Positions 9,382 to 17,698 of a stretch of DNA of 57,995 nucleotides are shown here, piece after piece. Below the pieces are notes generated by a model. That model was given only the letters and a program-made list of their open reading frames with translations. It was not told where the DNA came from and made no database searches. The translations under genes were made by a program, and so were the position numbers. Within the stretch, counting starts at the first letter, position 1; every line of letters starts with the position of its first letter. This DNA is from Nocardioides sp. (GTDB lineage Bacteria > Actinomycetota > Actinomycetes > Propionibacteriales > Nocardioidaceae): contig NZ_JASBRN010000035.1 in assembly GCF_030149505.1 (NCBI RefSeq), positions 1-57,995 on the forward strand, in the 5' to 3' direction.

Positions 9382-9395
9382 CCCGCCACCCACGC

Positions 9396-9427
9396 CACCG
9401 CCGTTGCCGAACCTTGGTGCGGCGGTG
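9396..9427. terminator. stem-loop after the sipW gene
   Basis: Arms CACCGCCG and CGGCGGTG enclose a 16-nt loop just after the peptidase stop. It may act as a terminator separating it from the Ig-repeat protein gene. Confidence 0.4.
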
Positions 9428-9504
9428 TCCTGCGTGTGGTGTCGGCGTGAGTCGCCGCGCGACAGACTCTGAGCACTCCCCCTCCCCCAGGAAACGAGCT
9501 CCCC

Positions 9505-11343
9505 GTGTCCGACCACCGTGCACCTCAGCGGCCCAGCATGATCGGCCGCCCGTCGCGCCGCCTGCTGACCGTGCTGGCCGCGGTGCTGCTGGTCGCGGGC
9601 ACGACCTGGTTCACCGGGGCGACCTTCACGTCCGGCACGTCGGGCTCCGTGAGCGTGGGCGCCGCCCGCGACTACTACCCGCCGCGGGTCTCGCTCACCG
9701 CCCAGCCGACCATCGTCAGCGGCGCCGTCGCGGTCTCCGCCACAGCCTCGGACACCGGGAGCGGGGTGGCCCGCGTGGTCGTGCAGTACGCGGCCGCCGG
9801 GTCCAGCACGTGGACGTCGCTGTGCAGCGACCAGACCACCCCCTACTCCTGCACGTGGGACACCCTCACCGTCGCCGACGGCGACTACCAGCTGCGGGCC
9901 ATCGCTACCGACAACGTCGGCAGCACCACGACGTCGGCCACCATCACGACCCGCGTCGCCAACCCCGCCGCCGTCGAGCTCGCCACGATCCCGGACGACG
10001 TCCGCGGCGACGTCGTGCTGCGCGCCTCGGTCACCGGAGCGGGCACTCGGACCGTCACCAGCACCTTCACCTACCGGCTGGCCGGTACGACCGGCAACTG
10101 GCTGAGCATCGGCTCCTGCACCGGCCTCACCGGTCTCGCCCCCACCTGCACGTGGGCGACCGGCACCCTGGCCGACACCTACGACGTGCAGGTCGAGAGC
10201 GTGGTCGGGTCCGGCGGTGGGCAGGTCAAGCTCGTCGACGTCCAGACCGACGTGACCGTCGACAACCTCGCCCCGACCGTCGCGGTCGACGCCCCCACAC
10301 CGCTCAGCGGCACGGTCCAGGTCATCGCCACCGCCCTCGACGAGGACTCCGGCATCCGCCAGGTCGAGCTGTCCTACAAGCCCACCCTCGCGGCGACCTG
10401 GACCCCGCTGTGCACCGTGACGGTCGAGCCCTACCGCTGCGCCTTCGACACCACAGGGCTGGACGGCGCGCTCGGCTACCAGCTGCGAGCGATCGCGACC
10501 GACGTCGTCGGGAACAGCACCACCTCGGCGGTCATCAGTCGCAGCGTGAACAACGCCATGCCGAGCATCGCCATCACCTCGCCCCTCGGTGGGGACAGGG
10601 TGACCGGCACCAAGACCATCACGACCGACCACGTCACAGCCGGTCGCACCGTCAGCGGCGTCCTCTTCGAGGCCCGACCCGTCGGCAACTCGGACTGGAC
10701 CAGCCTGTGCACGGACCCCACGGCCCCGTACACCTGCGACTGGGCCACCGCGGCCATCGTCTCGGGCTCCTGGGAGCTGCGCGCCACCATGACGTACGCC
10801 GGGTTGACCGGCAACCAGAGCGTCGCCTCACCCAGCGTCATCGTCACCGTGGACAACAGCCCCTTGCGCGCCCTGGACGTCCAGGCCGCCAACGGTGGGC
10901 TCCTGGGCAAGGTCGACGGCGGCGACTCCTTGACCTTCACGTTCGCCGGGGACGTCCAGCTCGGGTCGATCCGCAGCAACTGGGACGGCACGTCCGTGAC
11001 CGTCACCGTCTCCATGCTGGACCGGGCCGCCAACCCGACCGCCGCCACGGACCGCGTCAGCATCCCGGGCCTGGGCACGGTCGCCTTCCCGCAGAACTTG
11101 GTCCGCAAGAAGAAGACGGTTCCCGTCACCGCCTCGATGACCGCCACCAAGGTCACGGCCGGCGGCGCGACGACCACCACGGTGGTGCTGACCTTCGGAG
11201 CCGTCACCTCCGGCGACCTCAGCACCAGCACCGCCGCCGGAGCCATGGTCTGGACCCCGCTGGCCTCGATCCGCAGCACGGCGAACCTGGCCGTGTCGAC
11301 CGCTGCCGCGACCGAGTCGGGCGCGAGTGACCGCGACCTCTGA
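9505..11343 (+). CDS. secreted Ig-like repeat protein with SipW-type signal
   Basis: This 612-residue secreted protein has the leader RRLLTVLAAVLLVAGTTWF followed by TGATFTSGTSG, resembling the signal of the TasA-like protein. The mature part holds three to four divergent repeats of about 95-105 residues. Each has an xVxxxATDxxSGVxxV-like strand set, a W-T-S/P-LC motif and a later YxCxWDT/FDT motif (near residues 110, 305 and 415). The paired cysteines probably form a disulphide in each repeat. The architecture suggests a surface adhesin or matrix component, and a C-terminal beta domain lacks repeat cysteines. No LPXTG anchor is seen. Its stop lies 25 bp before the response regulator start. 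Confidence 0.75.
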   Translation: MSDHRAPQRPSMIGRPSRRLLTVLAAVLLVAGTTWFTGATFTSGTSGSVSVGAARDYYPPRVSLTAQPTIVSGAVAVSATASDTGSGVARVVVQYAAAGSSTWTSLCSDQTTPYSCTWDTLTVADGDYQLRAIATDNVGSTTTSATITTRVANPAAVELATIPDDVRGDVVLRASVTGAGTRTVTSTFTYRLAGTTGNWLSIGSCTGLTGLAPTCTWATGTLADTYDVQVESVVGSGGGQVKLVDVQTDVTVDNLAPTVAVDAPTPLSGTVQVIATALDEDSGIRQVELSYKPTLAATWTPLCTVTVEPYRCAFDTTGLDGALGYQLRAIATDVVGNSTTSAVISRSVNNAMPSIAITSPLGGDRVTGTKTITTDHVTAGRTVSGVLFEARPVGNSDWTSLCTDPTAPYTCDWATAAIVSGSWELRATMTYAGLTGNQSVASPSVIVTVDNSPLRALDVQAANGGLLGKVDGGDSLTFTFAGDVQLGSIRSNWDGTSVTVTVSMLDRAANPTAATDRVSIPGLGTVAFPQNLVRKKKTVPVTASMTATKVTAGGATTTTVVLTFGAVTSGDLSTSTAAGAMVWTPLASIRSTANLAVSTAAATESGASDRDL

Positions 11344-11368
11344 CCCCTATCCTGCGGAGGTGACGACC

Positions 11369-12100
11369 GTGCTGATCGTGGAAGACGACGTCGACATCGC
11401 CCTCACCCTAAAGCGGATGCTCGAGCGCCAGGGCTACCAGGTCACCTGGGCCGACACCGGCGAGAAGGGGCTGGCCGAGATCCGCCGCTCGCCGCACGTG
11501 GTGCTGCTCGACCTCGGGCTGCCGGACATGGACGGCCTCGACGTGTGCCGCCAGGCCCGCGACGAGGGGTACGACGGCGGGATCATGATCCTCACGGCCC
11601 GCTCGGACGAGCTGGACCGGGTGGTCGGCCTCGACTACGGCGCCGACGACTACCTCGCCAAGCCGTTCCCGATCGCGGAGATGCAGGCGCGCGTGCGCGC
11701 ATTGGCCCGTCGGGCGGCCCGCACCGTCGGGGCGGGTGACGCCCCCGCCGAGGCTCCCGCCGGCACCGCGCCCGCCGCACCCGCAGCCGCCCCCACCGCT
11801 GACGAGCACGCCCTGCGCGTGGACGTCGCGGCCCGGCGTACGTGGGTGGGCCGGCAGGAGCTGACGCTGACCACCAAGGAGTTCGACGTGCTGGCACTGC
11901 TGGACGCCGAGCGGGGTGCGGTCGTGACCCGCGAGCGGCTGATGGCGGAGGTGTGGGACGAGAACTGGTTCGGCTCGACCAAGACCCTCGACGTGACGAT
12001 GGGCCGCCTGCGCGGCAAGCTCGAGGAAGCCGGTGCCACCGCCGAGGTCGTCACGGTGCGCGGCGTCGGCTTCCGGCTCGAGAGCGAGCCGGGTGCCTAG
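11369..12100 (+). CDS. OmpR-family response regulator
   Basis: This 243-residue DNA-binding response regulator has a receiver domain (1-120) with acidic pocket EDD, phospho-acceptor Asp in VVLLDLGLPDMDG and Lys in DYLAKPF. An Ala/Pro-rich linker leads to a winged-helix trans_reg_C domain (about 155-240) ending in TVRGVGFRLE. The GTG at 11369 is favoured because GGAGGTGA lies 8 nt upstream; an earlier in-frame GTG at 11360 has the Shine-Dalgarno too close. It pairs with the kinase 18 bp downstream. Location suggests control of the SipW/matrix genes upstream, which is inference. Confidence 0.9.
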   Translation: MLIVEDDVDIALTLKRMLERQGYQVTWADTGEKGLAEIRRSPHVVLLDLGLPDMDGLDVCRQARDEGYDGGIMILTARSDELDRVVGLDYGADDYLAKPFPIAEMQARVRALARRAARTVGAGDAPAEAPAGTAPAAPAAAPTADEHALRVDVAARRTWVGRQELTLTTKEFDVLALLDAERGAVVTRERLMAEVWDENWFGSTKTLDVTMGRLRGKLEEAGATAEVVTVRGVGFRLESEPGA

Positions 12101-12118
12101 CCGCGGGGCGGGGGCGCC

Positions 12119-13321
12119 TTGCGCTCCCGCCTGACTCTCGCCTTCGGCCTCCTGGCCGTCCTGCTGGTGGGCTCGTTCGTGGCCTTCCGGACCGTCAGCA
12201 TCGCCGACCTGGCCGAGGACGAGCTGCGCGAGCAGGTGCAGCGCGAGGCCCTCGTGGTCGCCACCCTGCTCGGGCAGGGCCTGGAGGAGGACGCCCCGGC
12301 GCCGGCCGCCGCCGCGCTCGAGCCCTTCGCCGTCCCTGACCGCGCCGTGGTGGTGACCGTCGCCGACGGGTCGTCCTCACGCATCACCGGCCCGCTGTGG
12401 CGCGACTCCGACGCCGACGCCGCCGTCTCGGCCTCCGCGACCGTCGACGGGGTGGTGGTCGAGGTCAGCGCGCCGTTGCGGGACGCCGACTCGACCGCCT
12501 CCGCCGCCCTCCCCTCGCTCCTCGCGCTCGGCGGCATCCTCGTCGTCGTCGCCGTGCTCGTCGGCGTGCTCGTCGCCACCCGGCTCGCCCGGCCCTTCGC
12601 CGAGCTGGCGAAGGCCGCCAACGCCCTGGCGCGTGGTCGCTTCGACCTGCGACTGCCCGACACCAGCATCGGTGAGGCGCGGGCGATCGGCGAGGCGCTC
12701 GACGGCGCCGCCGCCCAGCTGCGCGGCTCGCTGGAGCGTGAGCGCGACCTGGCGCTGCGGGCCTCCCACGAGCTGCGCACGCCACTCACCAGCCTGAGCC
12801 TGGCGCTCCACGACCTGGTCGACCGCGACGACGCCCCGGCCGACCTCGTCGAGGCTGCGGCGCTGGCCGCCCGCACGGTCGAGCGGCTGGACAAGGCGGT
12901 CGGCGACGTCCTGGAGGAGACCCGCAGCCACCCGGTGGTGGCCGGCGCCCACCTGCCGCTCTCCCTGGTCGTCCCGGCCCTGGCCCAGCGCTGGGCCGAC
13001 ACCCTGTCGCTCGCCGGGGTCGAGCTCGAGGCCGAGCTCGACGGCGACGCCTCCCTCGAGCTCACGCCGGGCCCGTTGGAGCAGGTCCTCGACGACGTGC
13101 TCCTGACCGTGCTCACCCAGCAGGCGCAGCGGGTGCTCCTCAGCGTGGAGGGCGCCGAGCGGCACGTGCGGGTGACGGTCCGCGTGGAGTCGGCGCAGCG
13201 GTCCTCGACCGACGCCCCGGCGCTGGAGCGGGCCCGCGGTGTCGTGGCCACGCTGGGCGGACGCACGAGCGGCGGCACCGACAGCCCCGACGGCCTGGTC
13301 GTGGTGCTGCCGCGGCGGTAG
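12119..13321 (+). CDS. sensor histidine kinase
   Basis: This 400-residue membrane kinase has a first transmembrane helix at about residues 7-25, a short extracytoplasmic sensor region (about 30-120) and a second helix near 130-155. A HAMP-like segment follows, then the phospho-acceptor H-box RASHELRTPLTSL near residue 220. The C-terminal ATPase region is poorly conserved: it has a clear N-box-like segment but a weak glycine-rich region (TLGGRTSGGTD). The TTG start at 12119 is the only start after the in-frame stop that keeps the first helix. It is cotranscribed with the response regulator. Confidence 0.85.
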   Translation: MRSRLTLAFGLLAVLLVGSFVAFRTVSIADLAEDELREQVQREALVVATLLGQGLEEDAPAPAAAALEPFAVPDRAVVVTVADGSSSRITGPLWRDSDADAAVSASATVDGVVVEVSAPLRDADSTASAALPSLLALGGILVVVAVLVGVLVATRLARPFAELAKAANALARGRFDLRLPDTSIGEARAIGEALDGAAAQLRGSLERERDLALRASHELRTPLTSLSLALHDLVDRDDAPADLVEAAALAARTVERLDKAVGDVLEETRSHPVVAGAHLPLSLVVPALAQRWADTLSLAGVELEAELDGDASLELTPGPLEQVLDDVLLTVLTQQAQRVLLSVEGAERHVRVTVRVESAQRSSTDAPALERARGVVATLGGRTSGGTDSPDGLVVVLPRR

Positions 13322-13330
13322 CCCGGCGAC

Positions 13331-13801
13331 TCAGCCCGTGGCCGCGCAGCCGCGGCACAGCCCCGACAGCGCGACGTGGTGCGGCTCCAGGGCGAAGCCC
13401 TCGGAGGCGGCCAGCTCGCGGCGTACGCCGTCGAGGATGCCGTCGGGGAGGTCGATGACCCGGCGGCAGCTGCGGCACTGCGCGTGCACGTGGTGCGTGC
13501 CTGCGCCGGCACTGGCGGGGTCGGCCAGGTGGTAGGCGGTGCCGGCGGCGAGGTGGACGTGGGTGACGACGCCGAGCTCGGCGAGGGTCTCCAGCGTGCG
13601 GTAGACGGTGGTCAGGTGCATGCCGGGCCAGCGCTCGGCCACGTCGGCGGCGATCTGCTCGACCGTGGGGTGGCCCTCGGCCCGGGCCAGGGTGTCGACG
13701 ACCGCGCGGCGCGGCATCGTGATGCGGTGGCCGTGCTCGCGCAGGTGGGCCACCACCCGCTCGACGGTGGCGGCCACCGGGTCCTGCCCGCGGGTGCTCA
13801 C
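13331..13801 (-). CDS. Fur-family metalloregulator (Zur-like)
   Basis: This 156-residue Fur-superfamily repressor has a winged-helix DNA-binding half with HPTVEQIAADV and LTTVYRTLETLAELG. The dimerisation half carries metal ligands in HHVHAQCRSC, EPHHV and a C-terminal CRGC pair. The two CxxC pairs are the structural zinc site. It is the last gene of the metal ABC operon and overlaps the permease stop by 4 bp (GTGA). Coupling to a ZnuABC/MntABC-type importer suggests Zur, but Mn sensing cannot be excluded from sequence. Confidence 0.88.
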   Translation of the reverse strand: MSTRGQDPVAATVERVVAHLREHGHRITMPRRAVVDTLARAEGHPTVEQIAADVAERWPGMHLTTVYRTLETLAELGVVTHVHLAAGTAYHLADPASAGAGTHHVHAQCRSCRRVIDLPDGILDGVRRELAASEGFALEPHHVALSGLCRGCAATG

Positions 13802-14655
13802 AGGACCGCCGGGGTGCCGGATCGGGTCTGGGTGCGGCCGAGCCGACCGACGCCGGTGAGGGTCAGCACGACGACGAAGAGGCCGGCCCCGGTGAGCACG
13901 ATCGTGGTGCCGGAGGGGACGTCGAGGTGGTAGCTGAGGTTCATCCCCACGAGGCCGCAGACGGCGCCGATGGCCGTGGAGAGCCACAGCATCGTGGCGA
14001 AGCGGTGGGTGAGCATCCGCGCGACGACCGCGGGGATGACCAGGGTGGCGGCGACCAGCGTCACCCCGATGACCGAGAGCGTGGAGAGGATCGCCAGGGA
14101 GAGCACCAGCATGAGCAGCGCGTCGGTGCGGGCGACCCGCACGCCGCTCACGTCGGCGACCTCGGGGTCGAAGGTGGCGAAGAGCAGCGCGCGGTAGCGG
14201 GTGGCGACCACGCCGACGGTGAGCACGCTGACGGCGACGAGGGTCCAGACGTCGGTGCTGGAGATGCCCAGGATGCTGCCGAAGAGCGCGGCGTCGAAGC
14301 TCGGGCCACGGTTGCCGAAGACCGTGAGCAGCGCGACGCCGAGGGCGAAGGAGGCCGTCGTGATGACGCCGATGGCGGCGTCGGCGCCGATCCGGTGCGA
14401 GCGCGAGACCCGGTTGATGGCCAGCGCCGAGGCGAAGCCCCAGATGCCGGCGCCCAGGACGTAGCTGACGCCGATCACGCTGCTCGCAGCGAACCCCCCG
14501 AAGATCGCGTGCGACAGCCCGTGGCCGATGTAGCTCATCCCGCGCAGGATGACGTAGACGCCGACCAGCCCGCACAGCGCGCCCGCCAGCGTGGCGACGA
14601 CGACGGCCTTGACGAAGAAGTCGTACGCGAAGGGCTCGAGGAGGGTCTCCAGCAC
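13798..14655 (-). CDS. metal ABC transporter permease (ZnuB/MntB family)
   Basis: This 285-residue ABC-3 family permease has eight to nine hydrophobic helices. It shows the family segments YVILRGMSYIGHGLSHAI at about 37-54 and a later VTLVAATLVIPAVVARML. It forms the membrane channel of a high-affinity Zn or Mn importer with the ATPase and lipoprotein encoded upstream in the same operon. The GTG start at 14655 lies 8 bp after the ATPase stop, which supports coupled translation. Confidence 0.92.
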   Translation of the reverse strand: MLETLLEPFAYDFFVKAVVVATLAGALCGLVGVYVILRGMSYIGHGLSHAIFGGFAASSVIGVSYVLGAGIWGFASALAINRVSRSHRIGADAAIGVITTASFALGVALLTVFGNRGPSFDAALFGSILGISSTDVWTLVAVSVLTVGVVATRYRALLFATFDPEVADVSGVRVARTDALLMLVLSLAILSTLSVIGVTLVAATLVIPAVVARMLTHRFATMLWLSTAIGAVCGLVGMNLSYHLDVPSGTTIVLTGAGLFVVVLTLTGVGRLGRTQTRSGTPAVL

Positions 14656-14663
14656 GGCGAGCC

Positions 14664-15485
14664 TCAGGCCCCGTGCGGGCGGCCGGGGGCGTGGCGGTCG
14701 AGGACGACCGGCATGCCCAGGTGCTGCAGGACGTCCATCGGGGCGCCGAAGGTCTGCTCGAGGACCTCGGGGGTCATCACGTCCAGCGGCGCACCGCGGC
14801 GCACGACGGTGCCGTGCAGGGCGACGAGGTCGGGCACGTGCGCGGCCACGCCGTTGAGGTCGTGGGTGGTCAGCACGATGGTCATGCCGTCGTCGTGCAG
14901 GTGACCGAGCAGGTGGAGCATGTCGTGTCGGGTCGCGACGTCGATGCCGCTGGTGGGCTCGTCGAGCAGCAGCATCTGGGGCTCGCGCAGGAGCGCGCGG
15001 GCCAGGAACATCCGCTGCTGCTGGCCGCCCGAGAGCTCCCGGATGTGGCGGTCGACCAGGTGGCCGATGCCCAGCCGCTCCAGCACCGCGGCGACGTCGG
15101 CGCGCTCGGCGCGGGACGGCCACGGCAGCAGCCGGCCGCTGCGGGCCATCAGCACGCACTCCCCCACGGTCACGGGGAAGTTCCAGCTCACGGTCTCCAG
15201 CTGGGGGACGTAGCCCACCCGGACCCCCGGGGCGCGGCGCACCGTCCCGGTCGTCGGCCGCTGGGTGCCGAGGAGCAGACGCAGCAGGGTCGTCTTGCCC
15301 GCACCCGACGGGCCCACGACGCCCACGAAGTCGCCGGCCCGCAGGGTCAGGTCGACCCCGGCGAGCACCGGCGTGTCGCCGTACGAGACCCCGGCGCGCT
15401 CGGCACGGACCAGCTCGGTGGCGGGCGCGAGCACGTGGACGGGTGCGACCTCGGGGTGGGTCACGCGTGCCTCGCTCGGGCTCAT
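14664..15485 (-). CDS. metal ABC transporter ATP-binding protein (ZnuC/MntA-type)
   Basis: This 273-residue ABC ATPase has Walker A GPSGAGKTT, Q-loop PQLETVSW, signature LSGGQQQR, Walker B MLLLDEPTSG and the H-loop LTTHD. The family-typical FPVTVGECVLMAR follows the Q-loop, as in zinc/manganese importers. It energises the permease encoded downstream. The ATG overlaps the stop of the substrate-binding protein by 4 bp (ATGA). The tail after the ATPase core contains His residues but no CBS domain. Confidence 0.93.
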   Translation of the reverse strand: MSPSEARVTHPEVAPVHVLAPATELVRAERAGVSYGDTPVLAGVDLTLRAGDFVGVVGPSGAGKTTLLRLLLGTQRPTTGTVRRAPGVRVGYVPQLETVSWNFPVTVGECVLMARSGRLLPWPSRAERADVAAVLERLGIGHLVDRHIRELSGGQQQRMFLARALLREPQMLLLDEPTSGIDVATRHDMLHLLGHLHDDGMTIVLTTHDLNGVAAHVPDLVALHGTVVRRGAPLDVMTPEVLEQTFGAPMDVLQHLGMPVVLDRHAPGRPHGA

Positions 15486-16480
15486 TGGGGGTAGGTCGCG
15501 GTGTCGGGGACAGCCGGGGTGACGTCGAGGACGGAGAGCTCCTGCGCCTCGCCGCCCAGGCCGGTGATCATGGTGACGTAGTTGTAGCGCATGAGTCCGA
15601 GCCAGGAGTGCTCCGGCTCCCCCGGCTCGCCGGGCAGGTCGTCGTCGCGCAGGGTGTCCTCGTAGCGCGCACCGGTCGCGTCGCCGATCTCCTCGAGCGC
15701 GTCGGAGGGGAACACCTCCGAGCCGAAGATGGTGGGCACCTGCTCGGCCTCGATCTGATCGATGATCCCCGCCACCTCCCGCGGGGTCGGGTCGTCGAAG
15801 CTGTCGGGCTGGATCGCGCCGATCACGGTCCAGTCGTAGGTCCGGGCGAAGTAGGCGTAGGCGTCGTGGTAGGTCAGCAGCTTGCGGTCCTCGACCGGCA
15901 CCGACTCCTGGTCGGCGCGCAGCGCGTCGGAGAGCGCGGTGGCCTGCGCGGTGAAGGCCTCGAGGTTCTCGTCGTACGTCGCCTCCCCGTCGGGGTCGAC
16001 CTCCACGAGGGTGTCGCGGACCAGCTCGGCGTAGCGGATCGCCCAGGTGGGGTCGGTCCACAGGTGCGGGTTGGGCTTGCCCTCCTCCTCGGGGAAGGAG
16101 AAGTCGTAGACGTACTCCGACTCCGGCAGCACCTCCGTGCCGAGCTCGACCAGGCGGGCGCCCTCGCTCATCGTCTCCTCGGCCAGCTCCATCGTCGGGT
16201 CCTCGAGCTGCAGGCCGTTGACCAGCACCAGGTCGGCCTCCTCGAGCTGCGCGGCCGCGCTCGGGGGCGGCTCGAAGGTGTGGGAGTTGGTGCCCTCCGG
16301 GACCAGCCCCTCGACCTCTGCCCGGTCGCCCGCGACCGCCGCGGTGATGGACGTGATCGGCGCGACCGTCGTGACGATCCGCAGCTCGCCGTCGCCGGCG
16401 ACGTCGCTTCCCTCCGAGCATGCCGCCACGGCGGGGGCGAGGGCGAGCAGGGCGAGACCGGCGAAGCGGGGGCGCGTCAT
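15482..16480 (-). CDS. metal ABC transporter substrate-binding lipoprotein (ZnuA/cluster 9)
   Basis: This 332-residue cluster-9 solute-binding protein is anchored by a lipobox (APAVAAC, Cys at about 21). Metal-ligand candidates are His in GTNSHTFEPPP, His in PNPHLWTDP, His in TYHDAYAYF and an acidic residue in the C-terminal lobe (QPDSFDDPTPRE, FGSEVFP). It lacks the long His-rich loop of E. coli ZnuA but has an acidic insert (FPEEEGK). As first gene of the operon, it delivers Zn or Mn to the permease. The 82-bp gap to the divergent alcohol dehydrogenase must hold the promoters; I could not identify a convincing Zur box there. Confidence 0.92.
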   Translation of the reverse strand: MTRPRFAGLALLALAPAVAACSEGSDVAGDGELRIVTTVAPITSITAAVAGDRAEVEGLVPEGTNSHTFEPPPSAAAQLEEADLVLVNGLQLEDPTMELAEETMSEGARLVELGTEVLPESEYVYDFSFPEEEGKPNPHLWTDPTWAIRYAELVRDTLVEVDPDGEATYDENLEAFTAQATALSDALRADQESVPVEDRKLLTYHDAYAYFARTYDWTVIGAIQPDSFDDPTPREVAGIIDQIEAEQVPTIFGSEVFPSDALEEIGDATGARYEDTLRDDDLPGEPGEPEHSWLGLMRYNYVTMITGLGGEAQELSVLDVTPAVPDTATYPQ

Positions 16481-16561
16481 GGGCAGGACAGTAGTCGAGA
16501 CCAGGTTGCTGTTGCGAAGGGGTTGCAGGAAGGCGGAGGACGACTGCGGCAGGATGACCGC

Positions 16562-17614
16562 GTGCGAGCCGTGGTGATCGACGCCGTCCGAGCCCAGCCC
16601 GAGGTCCGGGAGGTGCCCGACCCGGTCGCGCCCGACGGCGGGGTGGTCGTGCGGGTGGGGGCCACCGGCCTGTGCCGCAGCGACTGGCACGCGTGGGCCG
16701 GTCACGACGACATCGCGTGGCCGCACGTGCCGGGCCACGAGCTGGCCGGCGAGGTCGTGGCGGTCGGCGCCGGCGTACGACGTTGGGCGTCGGGTGACCG
16801 CGTGACGGTCCCGTTCGTGTGCGGCTGCGGGCGGTGCGCGTGGTGCGCGGCCGGGGACGCGCAGGTCTGCCCCGACCAGCAGCAGCCGGGCTTCACGCAC
16901 TGGGGCTCCTTCGCCGAGCTGGTGCCGCTGCACGCCGCGGACACCAACCTCGTGGCGCTCCCTGACCCGGTCGACGACACCACCGCCGCCTCGCTGGGGT
17001 GCCGCTTCGCGACGGCGTACCGCGCCCTCGTGGCCCGGGCGCGGGTACGCGAGGACGAGTGGGTGGTCGTGGTCGGCGCGGGTGGGGTCGGGCTGAGCGC
17101 GGTCATGGTGGCCCGTGCCCTCGGGGCGCGGGTGGTCGCCGTCGACCGACACCGGGGCGCGCTGGACGTCGCCTCCTCGCTCGGCGCCGAGCACGTGCTG
17201 CTCGCCGACGGTGGCGAGGACCTCCCCGAGGCACTGGTCGAGAGACTGGCGGACCTCACCGCCGGCGGCGCCCACGTCGCTGTCGACGCGGTCGGCAGCG
17301 AGCAGACCGCCGCGACCGCGATCCACTCGCTGCGCCGCCGCGGCCGGCACGTGCAGGTCGGCCTGCTGCCCGCCATCGACGGACACCCGCGGGTGCCGAT
17401 GGACCGGGTCATCGCCTGGGAGCTGGACCTGCTGGGCAGCCACGGCATGGCCGCGGTCGACTACCCCGGGATGCTCGACCTCGTCGTGGCGGGCACCCTC
17501 GCGCCGCAGCGACTGGTCGAGCGCACCATCGGGCTGGCCGAGGCCGCCGAGCTGCTCCCGGTCTTCGACACCGTCCCCGTCGCCGGCATCACCGTCATCG
17601 ACCCGACCCGCTGA
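16562..17614 (+). CDS. zinc-dependent alcohol dehydrogenase
   Basis: This 350-residue medium-chain dehydrogenase has catalytic zinc Cys in GLCRSDWHAW and GHE in VPGHELAGEVV. The four structural-zinc cysteines lie in FVCGCGRCAWCAAGDAQVC. The Rossmann motif is VVVGAGGVGLSAVMVA, with an NAD-preferring Asp in AVDRHRGAL. It oxidises or reduces an unidentified alcohol/aldehyde in the cytosol. The GTG start at 16562 begins RAVVIDAV, as in related enzymes. It is divergent from the metal importer, so zinc-linked regulation is conceivable but unsupported. Confidence 0.92.
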   Translation: MRAVVIDAVRAQPEVREVPDPVAPDGGVVVRVGATGLCRSDWHAWAGHDDIAWPHVPGHELAGEVVAVGAGVRRWASGDRVTVPFVCGCGRCAWCAAGDAQVCPDQQQPGFTHWGSFAELVPLHAADTNLVALPDPVDDTTAASLGCRFATAYRALVARARVREDEWVVVVGAGGVGLSAVMVARALGARVVAVDRHRGALDVASSLGAEHVLLADGGEDLPEALVERLADLTAGGAHVAVDAVGSEQTAATAIHSLRRRGRHVQVGLLPAIDGHPRVPMDRVIAWELDLLGSHGMAAVDYPGMLDLVVAGTLAPQRLVERTIGLAEAAELLPVFDTVPVAGITVIDPTR

Positions 17615-17698
17615 GTCCCGCGCGGCTCGTGCCCGAGCGACCAGGGTGTGCCCGGACGGGTGGCCGTGGAACGTCCCGACCTGGGTACTTCCCGGCTC

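Noticed and set aside
16481..16561. Zur box between the metal importer and the dehydrogenase
   Set aside because: No AT-rich palindrome like the actinobacterial Zur consensus; only loose GCAAC repeats are seen.
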